Below, one piece after another: positions 1 to 9,979 of a stretch of 38,349 bases of DNA. The stretch's first letter is position 1; each line of letters opens with the position of its first letter. The notes below the pieces were generated by a model. That model made no database searches, was not told the origin of the DNA, and was given only the letters and a program-made list of their open reading frames with translations. Source of the DNA: Alphaproteobacteria bacterium (GTDB taxonomy: Bacteria > Pseudomonadota > Alphaproteobacteria > SMXS01); contig WGNW01000111.1 of assembly GCA_016124315.1 (NCBI GenBank), positions 1 to 38,349 on the forward strand, written 5' to 3'. The position numbers and the translations under genes are program-made.

Positions 1-180
1 CCGCTGCACACCCTGCGGGCGGACATCGATTACGGCGAGGCGGAGGCCAAGACCGCCTACGGCGTGTGCGGCGTGAAGGTGTGGGTATTCAAGGGAGAGA
101 TCCTGGCCCACGACCCCATGGCCTCCGAGAAGCGGGCACTGGAGTCGCAGCAGGGCGGCCCCGGTTCCCGGATGAACTAG
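1..180 (+). CDS. rpsC: Ribosomal protein S3, C-terminal end (partial)
   Basis: The last 59 codons of the 30S protein S3 run from the window edge to a TAG stop. The visible part has the S3 C-terminal domain signature [13 protein letters not shown] followed by [12 protein letters not shown], which lines the mRNA entry side of the small subunit. The N-terminal half and KH domain lie outside the window. The tail after the conserved domain is short and polar. It is followed 25 nt later by rplP, the usual S10-operon order. The identification rests on this motif and on synteny. Confidence 0.95.
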   Translation, partial: PLHTLRADIDYGEAEAKTAYGVCGVKVWVFKGEILAHDPMASEKRALESQQGGPGSRMN

Positions 181-205
181 AGCACTGGACTGAGAGTACG
201 GGACC

Positions 206-622
206 ATGCTTCAGCCGAAGAAGACCAAATTCAGGAAGGCCCACAAGGGCCGGATCCACGGCAAGGCCAAGGGCGGCACCGAGCTCAATTTCGGCGCCTT
301 CGGCCTGAAGGCCACCGAGCCGGGCCGGATCACGGCGCGCCAGATCGAGGCCGCCCGTCGTGCCATCACGCGCCACATGAAGCGTGCCGGCCGGGTGTGG
401 ATCCGCGTGTTCCCGGACGTGCCGGTGTCGAAGAAGCCGACCGAAGTCCGCATGGGCAAGGGCAAGGGCTCGCCCGAGTACTGGGTGGCGCGGGTGAAGC
501 CGGGACGCATCATGTTCGAGATCGAGGGCGTGTCCGAGACGATCGCCCGCGAAGCCTTCGACCGCGCGTCGGCCAAGCTGTCGGTCGGCACCCGTCTGGT
601 CATCCGGCCGGGCGAACACTAG
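206..622 (+). CDS. rplP: 50S ribosomal protein L16
   Basis: L16 sits near the A-site tRNA and the peptidyl-transferase centre of the large subunit. The 138-residue product is full length and starts [16 protein letters not shown], the family's typical N-terminus. It then has [18 protein letters not shown] and a [18 protein letters not shown] segment, the conserved loop that approaches tRNA. Starting at this ATG matches homologue length. It lies between rpsC and rpmC, with 13 nt to the rpmC start, so it is an internal gene of the S10 operon and probably has no promoter of its own. Confidence 0.98.
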   Translation: MLQPKKTKFRKAHKGRIHGKAKGGTELNFGAFGLKATEPGRITARQIEAARRAITRHMKRAGRVWIRVFPDVPVSKKPTEVRMGKGKGSPEYWVARVKPGRIMFEIEGVSETIAREAFDRASAKLSVGTRLVIRPGEH

Positions 623-635
623 GAGATTGGAAGCC

Positions 636-839
636 ATGAAGGCGTCGGAAACCAGGGTCATGACCCTCGACCAGCTCACCGACAAGCTCGCCGAGCTGAA
701 GCGTGAGCAGTTCAACCTTCGGGTGCAGCAGGCCACCGGTCAGCTGGAGAACTTGGCGCGCCGCCGGCTGGTCCGGCGCGATATCGCCCGGATCCAGACG
801 ATCATTGGCGAGAAGCGGTCCTCCGGGGCCGGCGCGTAA
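636..839 (+). CDS. rpmC: 50S ribosomal protein L29
   Basis: Small all-helical protein of 67 residues at the peptide exit tunnel, part of the docking site for trigger factor and SRP. It starts [14 protein letters not shown] and has [19 protein letters not shown], the L29 helical hairpin core. A TTG lies in frame 9 nt upstream, but the ATG at 636 is preferred because the AGGAG at 621-625 sits 10 nt before it and the product then has normal family length. The AGGAG overlaps the rplP stop, so translation of the two genes is probably coupled. Confidence 0.96.
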   Translation: MKASETRVMTLDQLTDKLAELKREQFNLRVQQATGQLENLARRRLVRRDIARIQTIIGEKRSSGAGA

Positions 840-857
840 AGGCGGAGTGCGCTAGAG

Positions 858-1094
858 ATGCCGAAAAGAATCCTTCAGGGCGTGGTCGTCAGCAACGCCA
901 ACCAGAAGACCGCGGTGGTGCGCGTCGAGCGGCGCGTGAAGCATCCGCTGCTGGGCAAGGTCGTGCGCCTTTCCAAGCGTTACCACGCCCACGACGAGAA
1001 CAATGCGTGCCAGGTCGGTGACGTGGTGCGGATCGAGGAGTGCCCGCCGATTTCGCGCATGAAGCGCTGGCGGGTGATTGCGGAACAGGCTTAG
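858..1094 (+). CDS. rpsQ: 30S ribosomal protein S17
   Basis: Primary 16S rRNA binding protein of 78 residues with an OB fold. The sequence [18 protein letters not shown], then [18 protein letters not shown] and YHAHDE, is the canonical S17 pattern. The C-terminus ([12 protein letters not shown]) is the usual 'RPLSKTKRWRV' motif with mild substitutions. It is the last gene of the S10-operon block, followed by a 41-nt gap before rplN. I see no terminator or clear promoter in that gap, so S10 and spc transcription may be continuous here. Confidence 0.97.
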   Translation: MPKRILQGVVVSNANQKTAVVRVERRVKHPLLGKVVRLSKRYHAHDENNACQVGDVVRIEECPPISRMKRWRVIAEQA

Positions 1095-1135
1095 TGCGCG
1101 CGCGACGCGTGTGCCGGACCAGGAGATAGGTCGAC

Positions 1136-1504
1136 ATGATTCAAATGCAGTCGAATCTGGATGTTGCCGACAATTCCGGGGCTCGGCGCGTTCAGTGTAT
1201 CAAGGTGCTTGGCGGGTCCAAGCGGAAGACGGCTTCGGTGGGCGACGTGATCGTCGTCTCCGTCAAGGAGGCCATTCCGCGCGGTCGCGTGAAGAAGGGT
1301 GACGTGCACCGCGCCGTCATCGTCCGCACCGCCAAGGAGATTTTCCGGCCGGACGGGTCGAGCATCCGCTTCGACAACAACGCGGCCGTGCTGATCAACA
1401 AGCAGGGCGAGCCGATCGGGACCCGTATCTTCGGCCCGGTGACCCGCGAACTGCGCGCGAAGGCGATGATGAAGATCATCTCGCTGGCGCCGGAGGTGCT
1501 GTAA
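1136..1504 (+). CDS. rplN: 50S ribosomal protein L14
   Basis: First gene of the spc operon, 122 residues, the normal length for L14, which forms bridge B5/B8 to the small subunit. Starts [18 protein letters not shown], the family hallmark, followed by [11 protein letters not shown] and [15 protein letters not shown]. The C-terminus ends ISLAPEVL as in most bacteria. A ribosome-binding AGGAG lies about 10 nt upstream. The last base of its TAA stop is the first base of the rplX ATG, so the two are translationally coupled. Confidence 0.98.
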   Translation: MIQMQSNLDVADNSGARRVQCIKVLGGSKRKTASVGDVIVVSVKEAIPRGRVKKGDVHRAVIVRTAKEIFRPDGSSIRFDNNAAVLINKQGEPIGTRIFGPVTRELRAKAMMKIISLAPEVL

Positions 1505-1821
1505 TGGCCGCGAAGATCAAGAAGGGCGACCAGGTCATCGTGACCAAGGGCCGCGACAAGGGCAAGAAGGGCGAGGTGCTGCGCGTGATTCCGCAGGACG
1601 GCTGGGCCCTGGTGCAGGGCGTCAACGTGGTGCGCAAGCACAAGCGTCCCAGCCAGTTCGATCCGGGCGGCATCAAGTCCGAGGAGGCGCCGCTGGCGCT
1701 GGCCAACCTGGCGATCGTCGACCCGAAGACCGGCGAGGCGACGCGGGTCGGTTTCAAGTTTCTGGAGGACGGGACCAAGGTCCGGTTCGCCAAGAAGTCA
1801 GGAGAAGTGATCGATGGCTGA
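1504..1821 (+). CDS. rplX: 50S ribosomal protein L24
   Basis: Assembly-initiator protein of the large subunit, 105 residues, with the KOW motif at the N-terminus ([20 protein letters not shown]). It continues with [15 protein letters not shown], the usual second block. The ATG overlaps the rplN stop by one base. A GGAGG inside the end of rplN provides the ribosome-binding site. Its own 3' end overlaps rplE by 8 nt, so rplN, rplX and rplE form a tightly packed translational unit. Confidence 0.98.
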   Translation: MAAKIKKGDQVIVTKGRDKGKKGEVLRVIPQDGWALVQGVNVVRKHKRPSQFDPGGIKSEEAPLALANLAIVDPKTGEATRVGFKFLEDGTKVRFAKKSGEVIDG

Positions 1822-2371
1822 GTCCGCCGACAAGGCTCGGTTGCAGAGCCATTACGAATCCCAGATCCGTCCCCAGCTGATGGAGACCTTCGGGCTCACC
1901 AACCAGTATTCGGTGCCGAAGCTGGAGAAGATCGTGATCAACATGGGCGTGGGCGAAGGCACCCGCGACGCCAAGAAGATCACCATCGCGGCCGAGGAAC
2001 TGACCAAGATCTCCGGCCAGAAGCCGGTCGTCACCAAGGCGAAGAAGTCGATTGCCGGCTTCAAGCTGCGTGAGGGCATGGCCGTAGGCTGCAAGGTGAC
2101 GCTGCGTGGTCGGCGGATGTACGAGTTCCTCGACCGGCTCGTCACCATCGCCCTGCCGCGCGTGCGGGACTTCCGCGGCGTGTCGGGCAAGAGCTTCGAC
2201 GGCAACGGCAATTACGCGATGGGTCTGCGCGAGCAGATCGTGTTCCCGGAAATCAACTACGACCAGATCGACGAGATCCGGGGCATGGACATCATCATTT
2301 GCACGACGGCCAAGAGCGACGAGCAGGCCAAGGCACTGCTCGCCGGCTTCCAGATGCCGTTCAGGAACTAA
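1814..2371 (+). CDS. rplE: 50S ribosomal protein L5
   Basis: 5S rRNA-binding protein of the central protuberance, 185 residues. Recognised by [20 protein letters not shown] near the N-terminus, [20 protein letters not shown] in the middle and [17 protein letters not shown] toward the C-terminus, all standard L5 blocks. The start codon lies inside the end of rplX and is served by an AGGAG just upstream. It is slightly longer than the E. coli protein at the N-terminus, as is common in alphaproteobacteria. Confidence 0.98.
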   Translation: MAESADKARLQSHYESQIRPQLMETFGLTNQYSVPKLEKIVINMGVGEGTRDAKKITIAAEELTKISGQKPVVTKAKKSIAGFKLREGMAVGCKVTLRGRRMYEFLDRLVTIALPRVRDFRGVSGKSFDGNGNYAMGLREQIVFPEINYDQIDEIRGMDIIICTTAKSDEQAKALLAGFQMPFRN

Positions 2372-2411
2372 AGCGTGTGTGCGCTGGAGCAGGTCTCAGG
2401 AGGACTTGATC

Positions 2412-2717
2412 GTGGCTAAGAAGAGCTCGATTGCAAAGAACAAGAAGCGTGAACGTATGGCGGCCCAGTATGCCGGTCGCCGTCGCCGTCTCAAGGAAGC
2501 GGCGAAGGACGAGACGCTGTCGCCCGAGGAGCGGTTTCGGGCCCGCCTCAAGCTGGCGGAACTGCCGCGCAACAGCTCGATCACCCGGGTGCGCAACCGT
2601 TGCGACCTGACCGGCCGGCCGCGCGCCGTCTACCGGAAGTTCAACCTGTCACGAATTGCTTTGCGCGAACTCGGGTCGAAGGGGCAGATCCCCGGCCTGG
2701 TGAAGTCGAGCTGGTAA
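2412..2717 (+). CDS. rpsN: 30S ribosomal protein S14 (zinc-free type)
   Basis: S14 binds the 3' domain of 16S rRNA in the head of the small subunit. The product has 101 residues, the long form without zinc-ribbon cysteine pairs. It starts with GTG ([14 protein letters not shown]) and has the conserved [19 protein letters not shown] and [13 protein letters not shown] blocks. The GTG start is supported by an AGGAGG at 2398-2403, 8 nt upstream; an open frame continues upstream over rplE but shows no S14 similarity. It is 40 nt downstream of rplE. Confidence 0.97.
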   Translation: MAKKSSIAKNKKRERMAAQYAGRRRRLKEAAKDETLSPEERFRARLKLAELPRNSSITRVRNRCDLTGRPRAVYRKFNLSRIALRELGSKGQIPGLVKSSW

Positions 2718-2730
2718 CGGAGAAACGCCC

Positions 2731-3129
2731 ATGGCGATATCAGATCCAATCGGCGATATGTTGACCCGCATCCGCAACGCCCAGTTGCGGCGCAAGTCGA
2801 CGGTTCGCGTGCCTGCCTCGAAGCTGCGCGAACGGGTGCTGGAGGTCCTCAAGTCGGAGGGCTATATCCGCGCCTACGAGCGGCACGAGCTGGACAGCAA
2901 CAAGGCCGAGATCGAAGTCTCCCTGAAGTACCACGAGGGCGAGCCGGTGATCCGCACCATCGCCCGCGTGTCGACGCCCGGCCGCCGGGTGTACTCCTCC
3001 GTGGGCAACCTGCCGCGGGTGGCGAACGGGCTCGGGATCTCGATCATCTCGACGCCGAAGGGCGTCATGTCGGACAACCAGGCCCGTGCGGCCAACGTCG
3101 GCGGCGAAGTGCTCTGCACGGTCGTGTAG
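2731..3129 (+). CDS. rpsH: 30S ribosomal protein S8
   Basis: Primary 16S rRNA binding protein of 132 residues. Starts [18 protein letters not shown], the family N-terminus, and ends [18 protein letters not shown] then GGEVLCTVV, the canonical C-terminal RNA-binding region. In E. coli S8 is the translational repressor of the spc operon, acting at the rplE start. I did not identify the matching S8-binding mRNA structure here. It lies 13 nt after rpsN with a purine-rich ribosome-binding site. Confidence 0.98.
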   Translation: MAISDPIGDMLTRIRNAQLRRKSTVRVPASKLRERVLEVLKSEGYIRAYERHELDSNKAEIEVSLKYHEGEPVIRTIARVSTPGRRVYSSVGNLPRVANGLGISIISTPKGVMSDNQARAANVGGEVLCTVV

Positions 3130-3152
3130 CCGGCGCCTGAAGGAAGCGAGTC

Positions 3153-3686
3153 ATGTCACGTATCGGTAAGAAGCCCGTCAGCATTCCCAGCGGCGTCAAC
3201 GTCACGCTGAACGGGTCGGATCTGTCGGTGAAGGGGCCCAAGGGCCACCTCGCGATGACGTTCGTCGACGACGTGATCGTGAGCCAGGAGGATGCCGGCA
3301 TCCTGGTGAAGCCGCGCAACAACGGCAAGCGCGCCCGCTCCATGTGGGGCCTGCAGCGCACCCTCGCCAACAATCTGATGAAGGGTGTCTCGGAGGGCTT
3401 CACGGTGAAGCTGGCGATCACCGGCGTCGGCTACCGCGCCGCGGTGCAGGGCAAGACCCTGACCCTGCAGCTCGGCTACAGCCACGACGTGGCCTATCCG
3501 ATCCCGGAAGGCATCGAGATCAAGACGCCGACGCCGACAGAGGTTGAAATCTCCGGCATCGACAAGCAGAAGGTCGGCCAGGTAGCGGCGGAGATTCGCG
3601 AGTGGCGCAAGCCCGAGCCGTACAAGGGCAAGGGCGTCCGCTACGCCGACGAGTACATCTTCCGCAAGGAAGGCAAGAAGAAGTGA
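3153..3686 (+). CDS. rplF: 50S ribosomal protein L6
   Basis: L6 lies near the sarcin-ricin loop and the factor-binding site of the large subunit. The product has 177 residues with the two repeated L6 domains. The N-terminus is [15 protein letters not shown], the middle [15 protein letters not shown], and the C-terminal signature [18 protein letters not shown] matches the PROSITE-type motif of the family. It is followed by rplR 34 nt later. Nothing unusual is seen. Confidence 0.98.
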   Translation: MSRIGKKPVSIPSGVNVTLNGSDLSVKGPKGHLAMTFVDDVIVSQEDAGILVKPRNNGKRARSMWGLQRTLANNLMKGVSEGFTVKLAITGVGYRAAVQGKTLTLQLGYSHDVAYPIPEGIEIKTPTPTEVEISGIDKQKVGQVAAEIREWRKPEPYKGKGVRYADEYIFRKEGKKK

Positions 3687-3720
3687 TTGCCGCGATCGGC
3701 ATTACGGTGGGTTGCAAGCC

Positions 3721-4083
3721 ATGAACAAGAGAAAAACACTGTTTCTTCGGCGTCAGCAGCGGGTGCGCAACCAGCTGCGCAGGAGCGCGACAGGGCGCGT
3801 GCGCCTGGCCGTTCACCGCAGCGGCAAGCACATCTACGCCCAGCTGATCGACGACACGGCTGGCCGCACGCTGGCCGCCGCCTCGACGCTGGAGAAGGAC
3901 TTCAAGGGGGCCGGCAAGTCCGGCGCCAATGTGGAGGCCGCCCGCGAGATCGGCACGCTGATCGCCCGTCGTGGTCTGGATGCCGGCGTGAAGGACGTGA
4001 TGTTCGATCGCAGCGGCTTCCTGTATCACGGGCGCATCAAGGCCCTGGCCGACGCCGCGCGCGAAGCCGGCCTCAACTTCTAA
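3721..4083 (+). CDS. rplR: 50S ribosomal protein L18
   Basis: 5S rRNA-binding protein of the central protuberance, 120 residues. The N-terminus is basic ([21 protein letters not shown]), followed by [20 protein letters not shown] and the C-terminal [20 protein letters not shown], all typical. A TTG in frame 9 nt upstream is a poorer start; the ATG at 3721 gives the standard length and N-terminus. It sits between rplF and rpsE in normal spc order. Confidence 0.97.
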   Translation: MNKRKTLFLRRQQRVRNQLRRSATGRVRLAVHRSGKHIYAQLIDDTAGRTLAAASTLEKDFKGAGKSGANVEAAREIGTLIARRGLDAGVKDVMFDRSGFLYHGRIKALADAAREAGLNF

Positions 4084-4112
4084 GCCGATAAACGAAGCGA
4101 TAGGAACGGAAT

Positions 4113-4682
4113 ATGGCACGGGAACGGTCAGATCGGTCGGAACGGTCGTCGGAGCGCCAGCAGGACAGCGAATTCATCGATCGCCTGGTCCACATCAACC
4201 GAGTGGCCAAGGTGGTGAAGGGCGGCCGTCGCTTCGGCTTCGCCGCGCTCGTGATCGTCGGCGACCAGAAGGGGCGCGCCGGCTTCGGCCACGGCAAGGC
4301 CCGCGAGGTGCCGGAGGCGATCCGCAAGGCCACGGAAGCGGCCAAGCGCAGCATGATCCGCGTGCCGCTGCGCGAAGGCCGCACGCTGCACCACGACATC
4401 GACGGCCGTCACGGCGCCGGCAAGGTGATCCTGCGGACGGCGCCGGCTGGTACCGGCATCATCGCCGGCGGCCCGATGCGCGCGGTGTTCGAGGCGCTGG
4501 GCGTGCATGACGTGGTCACCAAGTCGACCGGCACGTCCAACCCGTACAACATGGTGCGCGCCACGTTCGACGCGCTGAAGAAGCAGATGTCGCCGCGCAT
4601 GGCCGCGTCGAAGCGGGGCAAGAAGGTCAGCGACATCATCACCCGCCGGCCCGAGCAGCTCGGCGAAGTGGTCGAGGGATAA
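4113..4682 (+). CDS. rpsE: 30S ribosomal protein S5
   Basis: S5 acts in decoding fidelity and mRNA unwinding at the entry tunnel. The product has 189 residues. An arginine/serine-rich tail ([18 protein letters not shown]) precedes the double-stranded RNA-binding S5 domain, which begins [18 protein letters not shown]. The C-terminal domain has [19 protein letters not shown] and the [10 protein letters not shown] block. The extended charged N-terminus is common in alphaproteobacteria. It ends 3 nt before rpmD, implying coupled translation. Confidence 0.98.
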   Translation: MARERSDRSERSSERQQDSEFIDRLVHINRVAKVVKGGRRFGFAALVIVGDQKGRAGFGHGKAREVPEAIRKATEAAKRSMIRVPLREGRTLHHDIDGRHGAGKVILRTAPAGTGIIAGGPMRAVFEALGVHDVVTKSTGTSNPYNMVRATFDALKKQMSPRMAASKRGKKVSDIITRRPEQLGEVVEG

Positions 4683-4685
4683 GCG

Positions 4686-4883
4686 ATGGCCGAGAACACG
4701 AAGATGCTGAAGGTGACCCAGATCGGCAGCCCGATCCGGCGCACAGGCGACCAGCGGGCGACCCTGATCGGGCTCGGCCTGAACAAGATGCACCGCACCC
4801 GCGTGCTCGAGGATACGCCCTCGGTGCGCGGCATGGTGAACAAGGTTCATCATCTGGTGGTAGTGGAAGAAGTCGACGTCTGA
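4686..4883 (+). CDS. rpmD: 50S ribosomal protein L30
   Basis: Small large-subunit protein of 65 residues, the normal bacterial form. It has [18 protein letters not shown] followed by [19 protein letters not shown], the L30 core, and ends [16 protein letters not shown]. It begins 3 nt after the rpsE stop. The 43-nt gap that follows contains a small inverted repeat (4891-4912) placed directly in front of the rplO ribosome-binding site. Confidence 0.96.
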   Translation: MAENTKMLKVTQIGSPIRRTGDQRATLIGLGLNKMHRTRVLEDTPSVRGMVNKVHHLVVVEEVDV

Positions 4884-4890
4884 CGTCGGG

Positions 4891-4912
4891 TTGAAGGCCT
4901 CGTAGGCCTCAA
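4891..4912 (+). repeat. Hairpin between rpmD and rplO
   Basis: The arms TTGAAGGCCT (4891-4900) and AGGCCTCAA (4904-4912) are complementary apart from one bulged A, with a 3-nt loop. The rplO ribosome-binding purines AAGGAAGGA follow at once. With no U-run it is not a classical terminator. It may be an RNA-processing or translation-tuning element; this is inference. Confidence 0.5.
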
Positions 4913-4926
4913 GGAAGGATACCAAC

Positions 4927-5412
4927 ATGCGGCTGAACGAGCTGAGTGACAATCCGGGCGCGACCAAGACCAGCAAGCGCATTGGCCGCGGTATCGGATC
5001 GGGCAAGGGCAAGACCGGTGGCCGCGGCGTGAAGGGCCAGAAGTCCCGCGCCGGCGTCGCCATCTACGGCTACGAGGGCGGCCAGATGCCGCTGCATCGC
5101 CGGCTGCCGAAGCGCGGCTTCAAGAACATCCACCGCAAGGACTACGTGGCGGTGAACGTGGGACGGCTGCAGGCGGCGGTCGACGCGGGCAAGCTGCAGG
5201 CCGGCGCCGACGTGGACGGCGCGGCGCTGAAGGCGGCCGGCGTGGTCACCCATCTGCGCGACGGCGTGCGGCTGCTGGGCAAGGGCGAGATCACGGCGGC
5301 GCTCAACCTGACCGTGGCCGGCGCGTCGAAGTCGGCCGTCGAGGCGGTTGAAAAGGCGGGCGGCAAGGTCCACATCGAGGCGAGCGCGGCGCCGGCGGGC
5401 GGCACCGAATAA
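4927..5412 (+). CDS. rplO: 50S ribosomal protein L15
   Basis: Late-assembly large-subunit protein of 161 residues. The N-terminus [15 protein letters not shown] is followed by the glycine- and lysine-rich [17 protein letters not shown] tail that penetrates 23S rRNA, then [20 protein letters not shown]. The C-terminal domain ends in a Gly/Ala-rich stretch. It precedes secY by 30 nt, the usual end of the ribosomal part of the spc operon. Confidence 0.98.
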   Translation: MRLNELSDNPGATKTSKRIGRGIGSGKGKTGGRGVKGQKSRAGVAIYGYEGGQMPLHRRLPKRGFKNIHRKDYVAVNVGRLQAAVDAGKLQAGADVDGAALKAAGVVTHLRDGVRLLGKGEITAALNLTVAGASKSAVEAVEKAGGKVHIEASAAPAGGTE

Positions 5413-5442
5413 CGGCGCTGCGGCGCGTAAACGGGAAGTCCA

Positions 5443-6770
<1,328 letters not shown>

Positions 6771-6774
<4 letters not shown>

Positions 6775-7436
6775 ACATCATTCTGCTGGGACCGCCGGGC
6801 GCCGGCAAGGGCACCCAGGCGAAGCGCCTCGAAGACCGTCACGGCATGGTGCAGCTGTCCACCGGCGACATGCTGCGCGCCGCGGTGAAGGCGGGAACCG
6901 AGGTCGGCAAGATCGCCGACGGCATCATGAAGCGCGGCGACCTGGTGCCGGACGACGTGGTCGTCTCCATCATCTCGGAGCGCATCGACCAGCCCGACGC
7001 CCGGCGCGGCTTTATCCTCGATGGTTTTCCGCGCAACGTCGCCCAGGCCGAGGCGCTGGACGCCATGCTGGCGAAGAAGGGCCTCAAGCTCGACCACGTC
7101 ATCCAGATGGAGGTCGACGACGAGGCTCTGGTCGAGCGCATCACCGGCCGGTTCACCTGCGCCAAGTGCGGCACCGGCTACCACGACACGTTCAAGCCGA
7201 CCAAGGCGGAGGGCGTGTGCGACGTGTGCGGCTCCACCGAGCTGGTGCGGCGCGCCGACGACAACGAGAAGACCGTCCGCTCCCGGCTCGATACCTATCA
7301 CAAGGAAACCGCGCCGCTGCTGCCCTACTACGAAAAGCGGGGCAAGCTCGTGAAGCTGGACGGCATGGCGCCCATGGACAAGGTCGCCGACAAGATCGAG
7401 GACGTTCTGGCCGCGGAACAGCGGCTGGGCGGTTGA
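6771..7436 (+). CDS. adk: Adenylate kinase with zinc-type LID domain
   Basis: Catalyses ATP + AMP to 2 ADP in the cytoplasm. The product has 221 residues, the long form. The P-loop GPPGAGKGT is at residues 7-15, LSTGDMLR follows in the AMP site, and LDGFPRN is at about 83-89. The LID carries four cysteines, C130, C133, C150 and C153 (C-x2-C-x16-C-x2-C), which should bind structural zinc. The ATG at 6771 overlaps the secY TGA (ATGA), so a longer frame extending upstream over secY is not the real gene. The stop codon lies inside a promoter -35 element. Confidence 0.97.
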
Positions 7437-7460
7437 CTGAACGCTGTAGCTTTCTATAAT
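7433..7460 (+). promoter_or_regulatory. Strong sigma-70-type promoter of the alpha operon
   Basis: TTGACT (7433-7438) and TATAAT (7455-7460) are separated by 16 nt and lie 63 nt before the rpsM start. The -10 is perfect and the -35 differs at one base. The -35 overlaps the adk TGA (7434-7436). Transcription should begin near 7467. Confidence 0.8.
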
Positions 7461-7463
7461 CCC

Positions 7464-7504
7464 GCGTTCCGCGAATCAGGGCGGTTCAGCGCGGACATGA
7501 ACGC
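7464..7504 (+). promoter_or_regulatory. Structured leader upstream of rpsM
   Basis: GCGTTC-CGCG (7464-7473) can pair with CGCG (7490-7493) and GAACGC (7499-7504), leaving a 5-nt bulge and a 16-nt loop. The rpsM ribosome-binding AAGGAG follows 2 nt later (7507-7512). It may tune alpha-operon translation. If transcription starts at about 7467, part of the left arm is lost, so the full stem would form only in read-through mRNA from spc. Confidence 0.35.
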
Positions 7505-7522
7505 CTAAGGAGACAAAACGCC

Positions 7523-7891
7523 GTGGCTCGTATTGCTGGTGTCAACATACCGACCAACAAAAGGGTCGAGATCGCGCTGACCTACATCCATGGGATCGGC
7601 CACACGCGCGCCAAGGAAATCTGCGCCAAGCTCAGCATTCCGCAGGAGCGCCGGGTGAACGAGCTGACGGACGCCGAGGTGATCCACATCCGCGAGGCCA
7701 TCGACAGCGACTTTGTGGTGGAGGGCGACCTGCGCCGCGAGGTAGCGATGAACATCAAGCGGCTGATGGATCTGGGCTGCTACCGCGGCCTGCGGCATCG
7801 CCGCGGTCTGCCGGTGCGCGGCCAGCGGACCAGCACCAACGCGCGGACCCGCAAGGGCAAGGCCAAGCCGATCGCCGGCAAGAAGAAGTAA
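7523..7891 (+). CDS. rpsM: 30S ribosomal protein S13
   Basis: Head protein of the small subunit, forming inter-subunit bridges and touching P-site tRNA. The product has 122 residues and starts with GTG ([21 protein letters not shown]). It continues with [13 protein letters not shown], the helix-hairpin-helix region, and ends with the basic tail [19 protein letters not shown] that reaches the tRNA. The GTG is supported by AAGGAG 10 nt upstream. First gene of the alpha operon. Confidence 0.98.
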   Translation: MARIAGVNIPTNKRVEIALTYIHGIGHTRAKEICAKLSIPQERRVNELTDAEVIHIREAIDSDFVVEGDLRREVAMNIKRLMDLGCYRGLRHRRGLPVRGQRTSTNARTRKGKAKPIAGKKK

Positions 7892-7903
7892 GGAACGACC
7901 GCC

Positions 7904-8293
7904 ATGGCAACCGATACCGGCCGCGTGAAGCGCCGCGAACGCAAGAACATCACGTCGGGCGTCGCGCATGTAAGCGCCACGTTCAACAACACGACGGTGA
8001 CCATCACGGACCACCAGGGCAACGCCATCTCCTGGTCGTCCGCCGGCTCGCAGGGCTTCAAGGGCTCGCGCAAGTCGACGCCGTACGCCGCCCAGCTGGC
8101 CGCCGAAGACGCCGGCCGGAAGGCGCAGGAGCATGGCATGAAGACGCTGGAAGTCGAGGTGAGCGGTCCGGGGTCCGGGCGCGAATCGGCGCTGCGGGCA
8201 CTGCAGTCGGTCGGCTTCACCATCACGTCCATCAAGGATGTGACGCCCATTCCGCACAATGGCTGCCGGCCGCCGAAGCGGCGCCGCGTCTAA
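7904..8293 (+). CDS. rpsK: 30S ribosomal protein S11
   Basis: Platform protein of the small subunit, 129 residues. The sequence contains [40 protein letters not shown] and the C-terminal [13 protein letters not shown], all hallmark S11 blocks. It lies 12 nt after rpsM. In gammaproteobacteria rpsD would come next; here a 75-nt gap with a GC-rich hairpin leads straight to rpoA, as is usual in alphaproteobacteria. Confidence 0.98.
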   Translation: MATDTGRVKRRERKNITSGVAHVSATFNNTTVTITDHQGNAISWSSAGSQGFKGSRKSTPYAAQLAAEDAGRKAQEHGMKTLEVEVSGPGSGRESALRALQSVGFTITSIKDVTPIPHNGCRPPKRRRV

Positions 8294-8322
8294 GCCCGGA
8301 AGTACGCGGAACTTCCAGCAGC

Positions 8323-8346
8323 GAGGCGCCCCGTTTCGGGGCGCTC
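8323..8346 (+). repeat. GC-rich hairpin between rpsK and rpoA
   Basis: GAGGCGCCCCG (8323-8333) pairs with CGGGGCGCTC (8337-8346) around a TTT loop with one bulged G. No T-run follows, so it is not a standard intrinsic terminator. It could attenuate transcription or mark mRNA processing between ribosomal and polymerase genes (inference). Confidence 0.5.
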
Positions 8347-8368
8347 GACCTTAACAAGGGGTCTTACG

Positions 8369-9388
8369 GTGGTAGTACAGAAGAACTGGCAGGAACTCAT
8401 TCGGCCGAACAAGCTCGAGATCAAGCCGGGCACCAACGCGAAGACGAAGGCGACGATCGTCGCCGAGCCGCTGGAGCGCGGCTTCGGTATGACGCTCGGC
8501 AACGCCCTGCGCCGTGTGCTGCTGTCCTCGCTGCAGGGCTCGGCGGTCACCGCCATCCAGATCGACGGCGTGCTGCATGAGTTCTCCTCGATCCCGGGCG
8601 TCCGCGAGGACGTGACCGACATCGTGCTCAACATCAAGTCGCTCGCGCTCAAGATGCATGTCGAGGGGCCGAAGCGGCTCGCGCTGAAGGCGAAGGGGCC
8701 GGGCCAGGTCACCGCCGCCGACATCAGCGAGCACGCCTCCATCGAGATCCTCAATCCCGACCTGGTGATCTGCACGCTGGACGACGGCGCCGAGATCAAC
8801 ATGGAAATGACCGTGAACAACGGTAAGGGCTACGTCGCCGCCGACCGCAACCGGCCGGACGACGCGCCGATCGGCCTGATCCCGGTCGACGCCCTCTACA
8901 GCCCGGTCATCTCCGTCGCCTACAAGGTCGAGAATACCCGCGAGGGCCAGATCCTCGACTACGACAAGCTGACCATGGACGTGGTGACGGACGGTTCCGT
9001 CAGCCCCGACGACGCGGTCGCCTATGCCGCGCGCATCCTGCAGGACCAGCTGCAGCTCTTCGTCAACTTCGAGGAACCGCGCGAGGTGGTCCGCCGCGAG
9101 GAGGAGAAGGAGCCGGAGTTCAACCGGAACCTGCTGCGCAAGGTCGACGAGCTGGAGCTGTCGGTCCGCTCGGCCAACTGCCTGAAGAACGACAACATCG
9201 TCTATATCGGCGACCTGATCCAGAAGACCGAGGCGGAGATGCTCCGCACGCCGAACTTCGGGCGCAAGTCGCTCAACGAGATCAAGGAAGTGCTGGCGTC
9301 GATGGGCCTCAAGCTGGGCATGGAAGTGCCCAACTGGCCGCCGGAAAACATCGAGGAACTGGCGAAGAAACTGGAAAGCGAGTACTGA
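8369..9388 (+). CDS. rpoA: RNA polymerase alpha subunit
   Basis: Alpha subunit of RNA polymerase, 339 residues. The N-terminal dimerisation domain (about 1-235) includes [19 protein letters not shown] and [15 protein letters not shown]. The C-terminal domain (about 255-325), which binds UP elements and activators, includes [19 protein letters not shown] and [19 protein letters not shown]. The start is GTG at 8369, with AAGGGG about 8 nt upstream. Homologues begin with the same MxxQKNWQEL, which supports the choice. Confidence 0.98.
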   Translation: MVVQKNWQELIRPNKLEIKPGTNAKTKATIVAEPLERGFGMTLGNALRRVLLSSLQGSAVTAIQIDGVLHEFSSIPGVREDVTDIVLNIKSLALKMHVEGPKRLALKAKGPGQVTAADISEHASIEILNPDLVICTLDDGAEINMEMTVNNGKGYVAADRNRPDDAPIGLIPVDALYSPVISVAYKVENTREGQILDYDKLTMDVVTDGSVSPDDAVAYAARILQDQLQLFVNFEEPREVVRREEEKEPEFNRNLLRKVDELELSVRSANCLKNDNIVYIGDLIQKTEAEMLRTPNFGRKSLNEIKEVLASMGLKLGMEVPNWPPENIEELAKKLESEY

Positions 9389-9421
9389 TCGGCACCTCGC
9401 CGATCTTTCAGGAGAAGCGCG

Positions 9422-9850
9422 ATGCGCCATGGAATGTCCGGACGGAAACTGAATCGCGATTCGTCGCAGCGCAAGGCCCTGCTGCAGGGACTGGCGACCT
9501 CGCTGATCAAGCACGAGCAGATCAAGACCACGCTGCCCAAGGCGAAGGAGCTCAAGCCCTACGTCGAGAAGCTGATCACCCTGGGCAAGAACGGCTCGCT
9601 GCACGCCCGCCGTCAGGCGCTCTCCAAGATCCCGGAGAAGAAGGTGGTGGACAAGCTGTTCTCCACCATCGCCGAGCGCTACGAGAGCCGTCAGGGCGGC
9701 TACACCCGCGTGCTGAAGGCCGGCTTCCGCTACGGCGACGCGGCCCCCATGGCGATCATCGAGCTGGTGGACCGGGATCCCGAGGCCAAGGGCACCGATG
9801 CGGGCCCGACGGCGGATCAGGACCGGGACGACGAGGATCTCGCGGCGTAA
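9422..9850 (+). CDS. rplQ: 50S ribosomal protein L17
   Basis: Large-subunit protein near the exit tunnel, 142 residues. Starts [20 protein letters not shown], the diagnostic N-terminus, followed by [20 protein letters not shown] and [20 protein letters not shown]. The acidic C-terminal tail ([11 protein letters not shown]) is longer than in E. coli. Last gene of the alpha operon and followed 25 nt later by a strong intrinsic terminator. Confidence 0.98.
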   Translation: MRHGMSGRKLNRDSSQRKALLQGLATSLIKHEQIKTTLPKAKELKPYVEKLITLGKNGSLHARRQALSKIPEKKVVDKLFSTIAERYESRQGGYTRVLKAGFRYGDAAPMAIIELVDRDPEAKGTDAGPTADQDRDDEDLAA

Positions 9851-9875
9851 GGCGCGGTCCGATCCCGAAGAGTTC

Positions 9876-9907
9876 AAGGGCAGCCCTCGCGGCTGCCCTT
9901 TTTCTTT
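9876..9907 (+). terminator. Intrinsic terminator of the alpha operon
   Basis: A perfect 10-bp stem, AAGGGCAGCC (9876-9885) with GGCTGCCCTT (9891-9900), encloses a 5-nt loop and runs into TTTTTCTTT. It ends the long ribosomal transcript. Confidence 0.9.
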
Positions 9908-9920
9908 CGGGCGCCGGACT

Positions 9921-9949
9921 TTGCGATTCGCCGGCGGCCCGCCTAAATA
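9921..9949 (+). promoter_or_regulatory. Candidate sigma-70 promoter of the DegP gene
   Basis: TTGCGA (9921-9926) and TAAATA (9944-9949) have a 17-nt spacer and lie just after the alpha-operon terminator, 30 nt before the protease ATG. The position fits, although each hexamer has two or more mismatches. Confidence 0.5.
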
Positions 9950-9979
9950 GAACGCGAGGCAATTGAAGGTGAAGGACGC

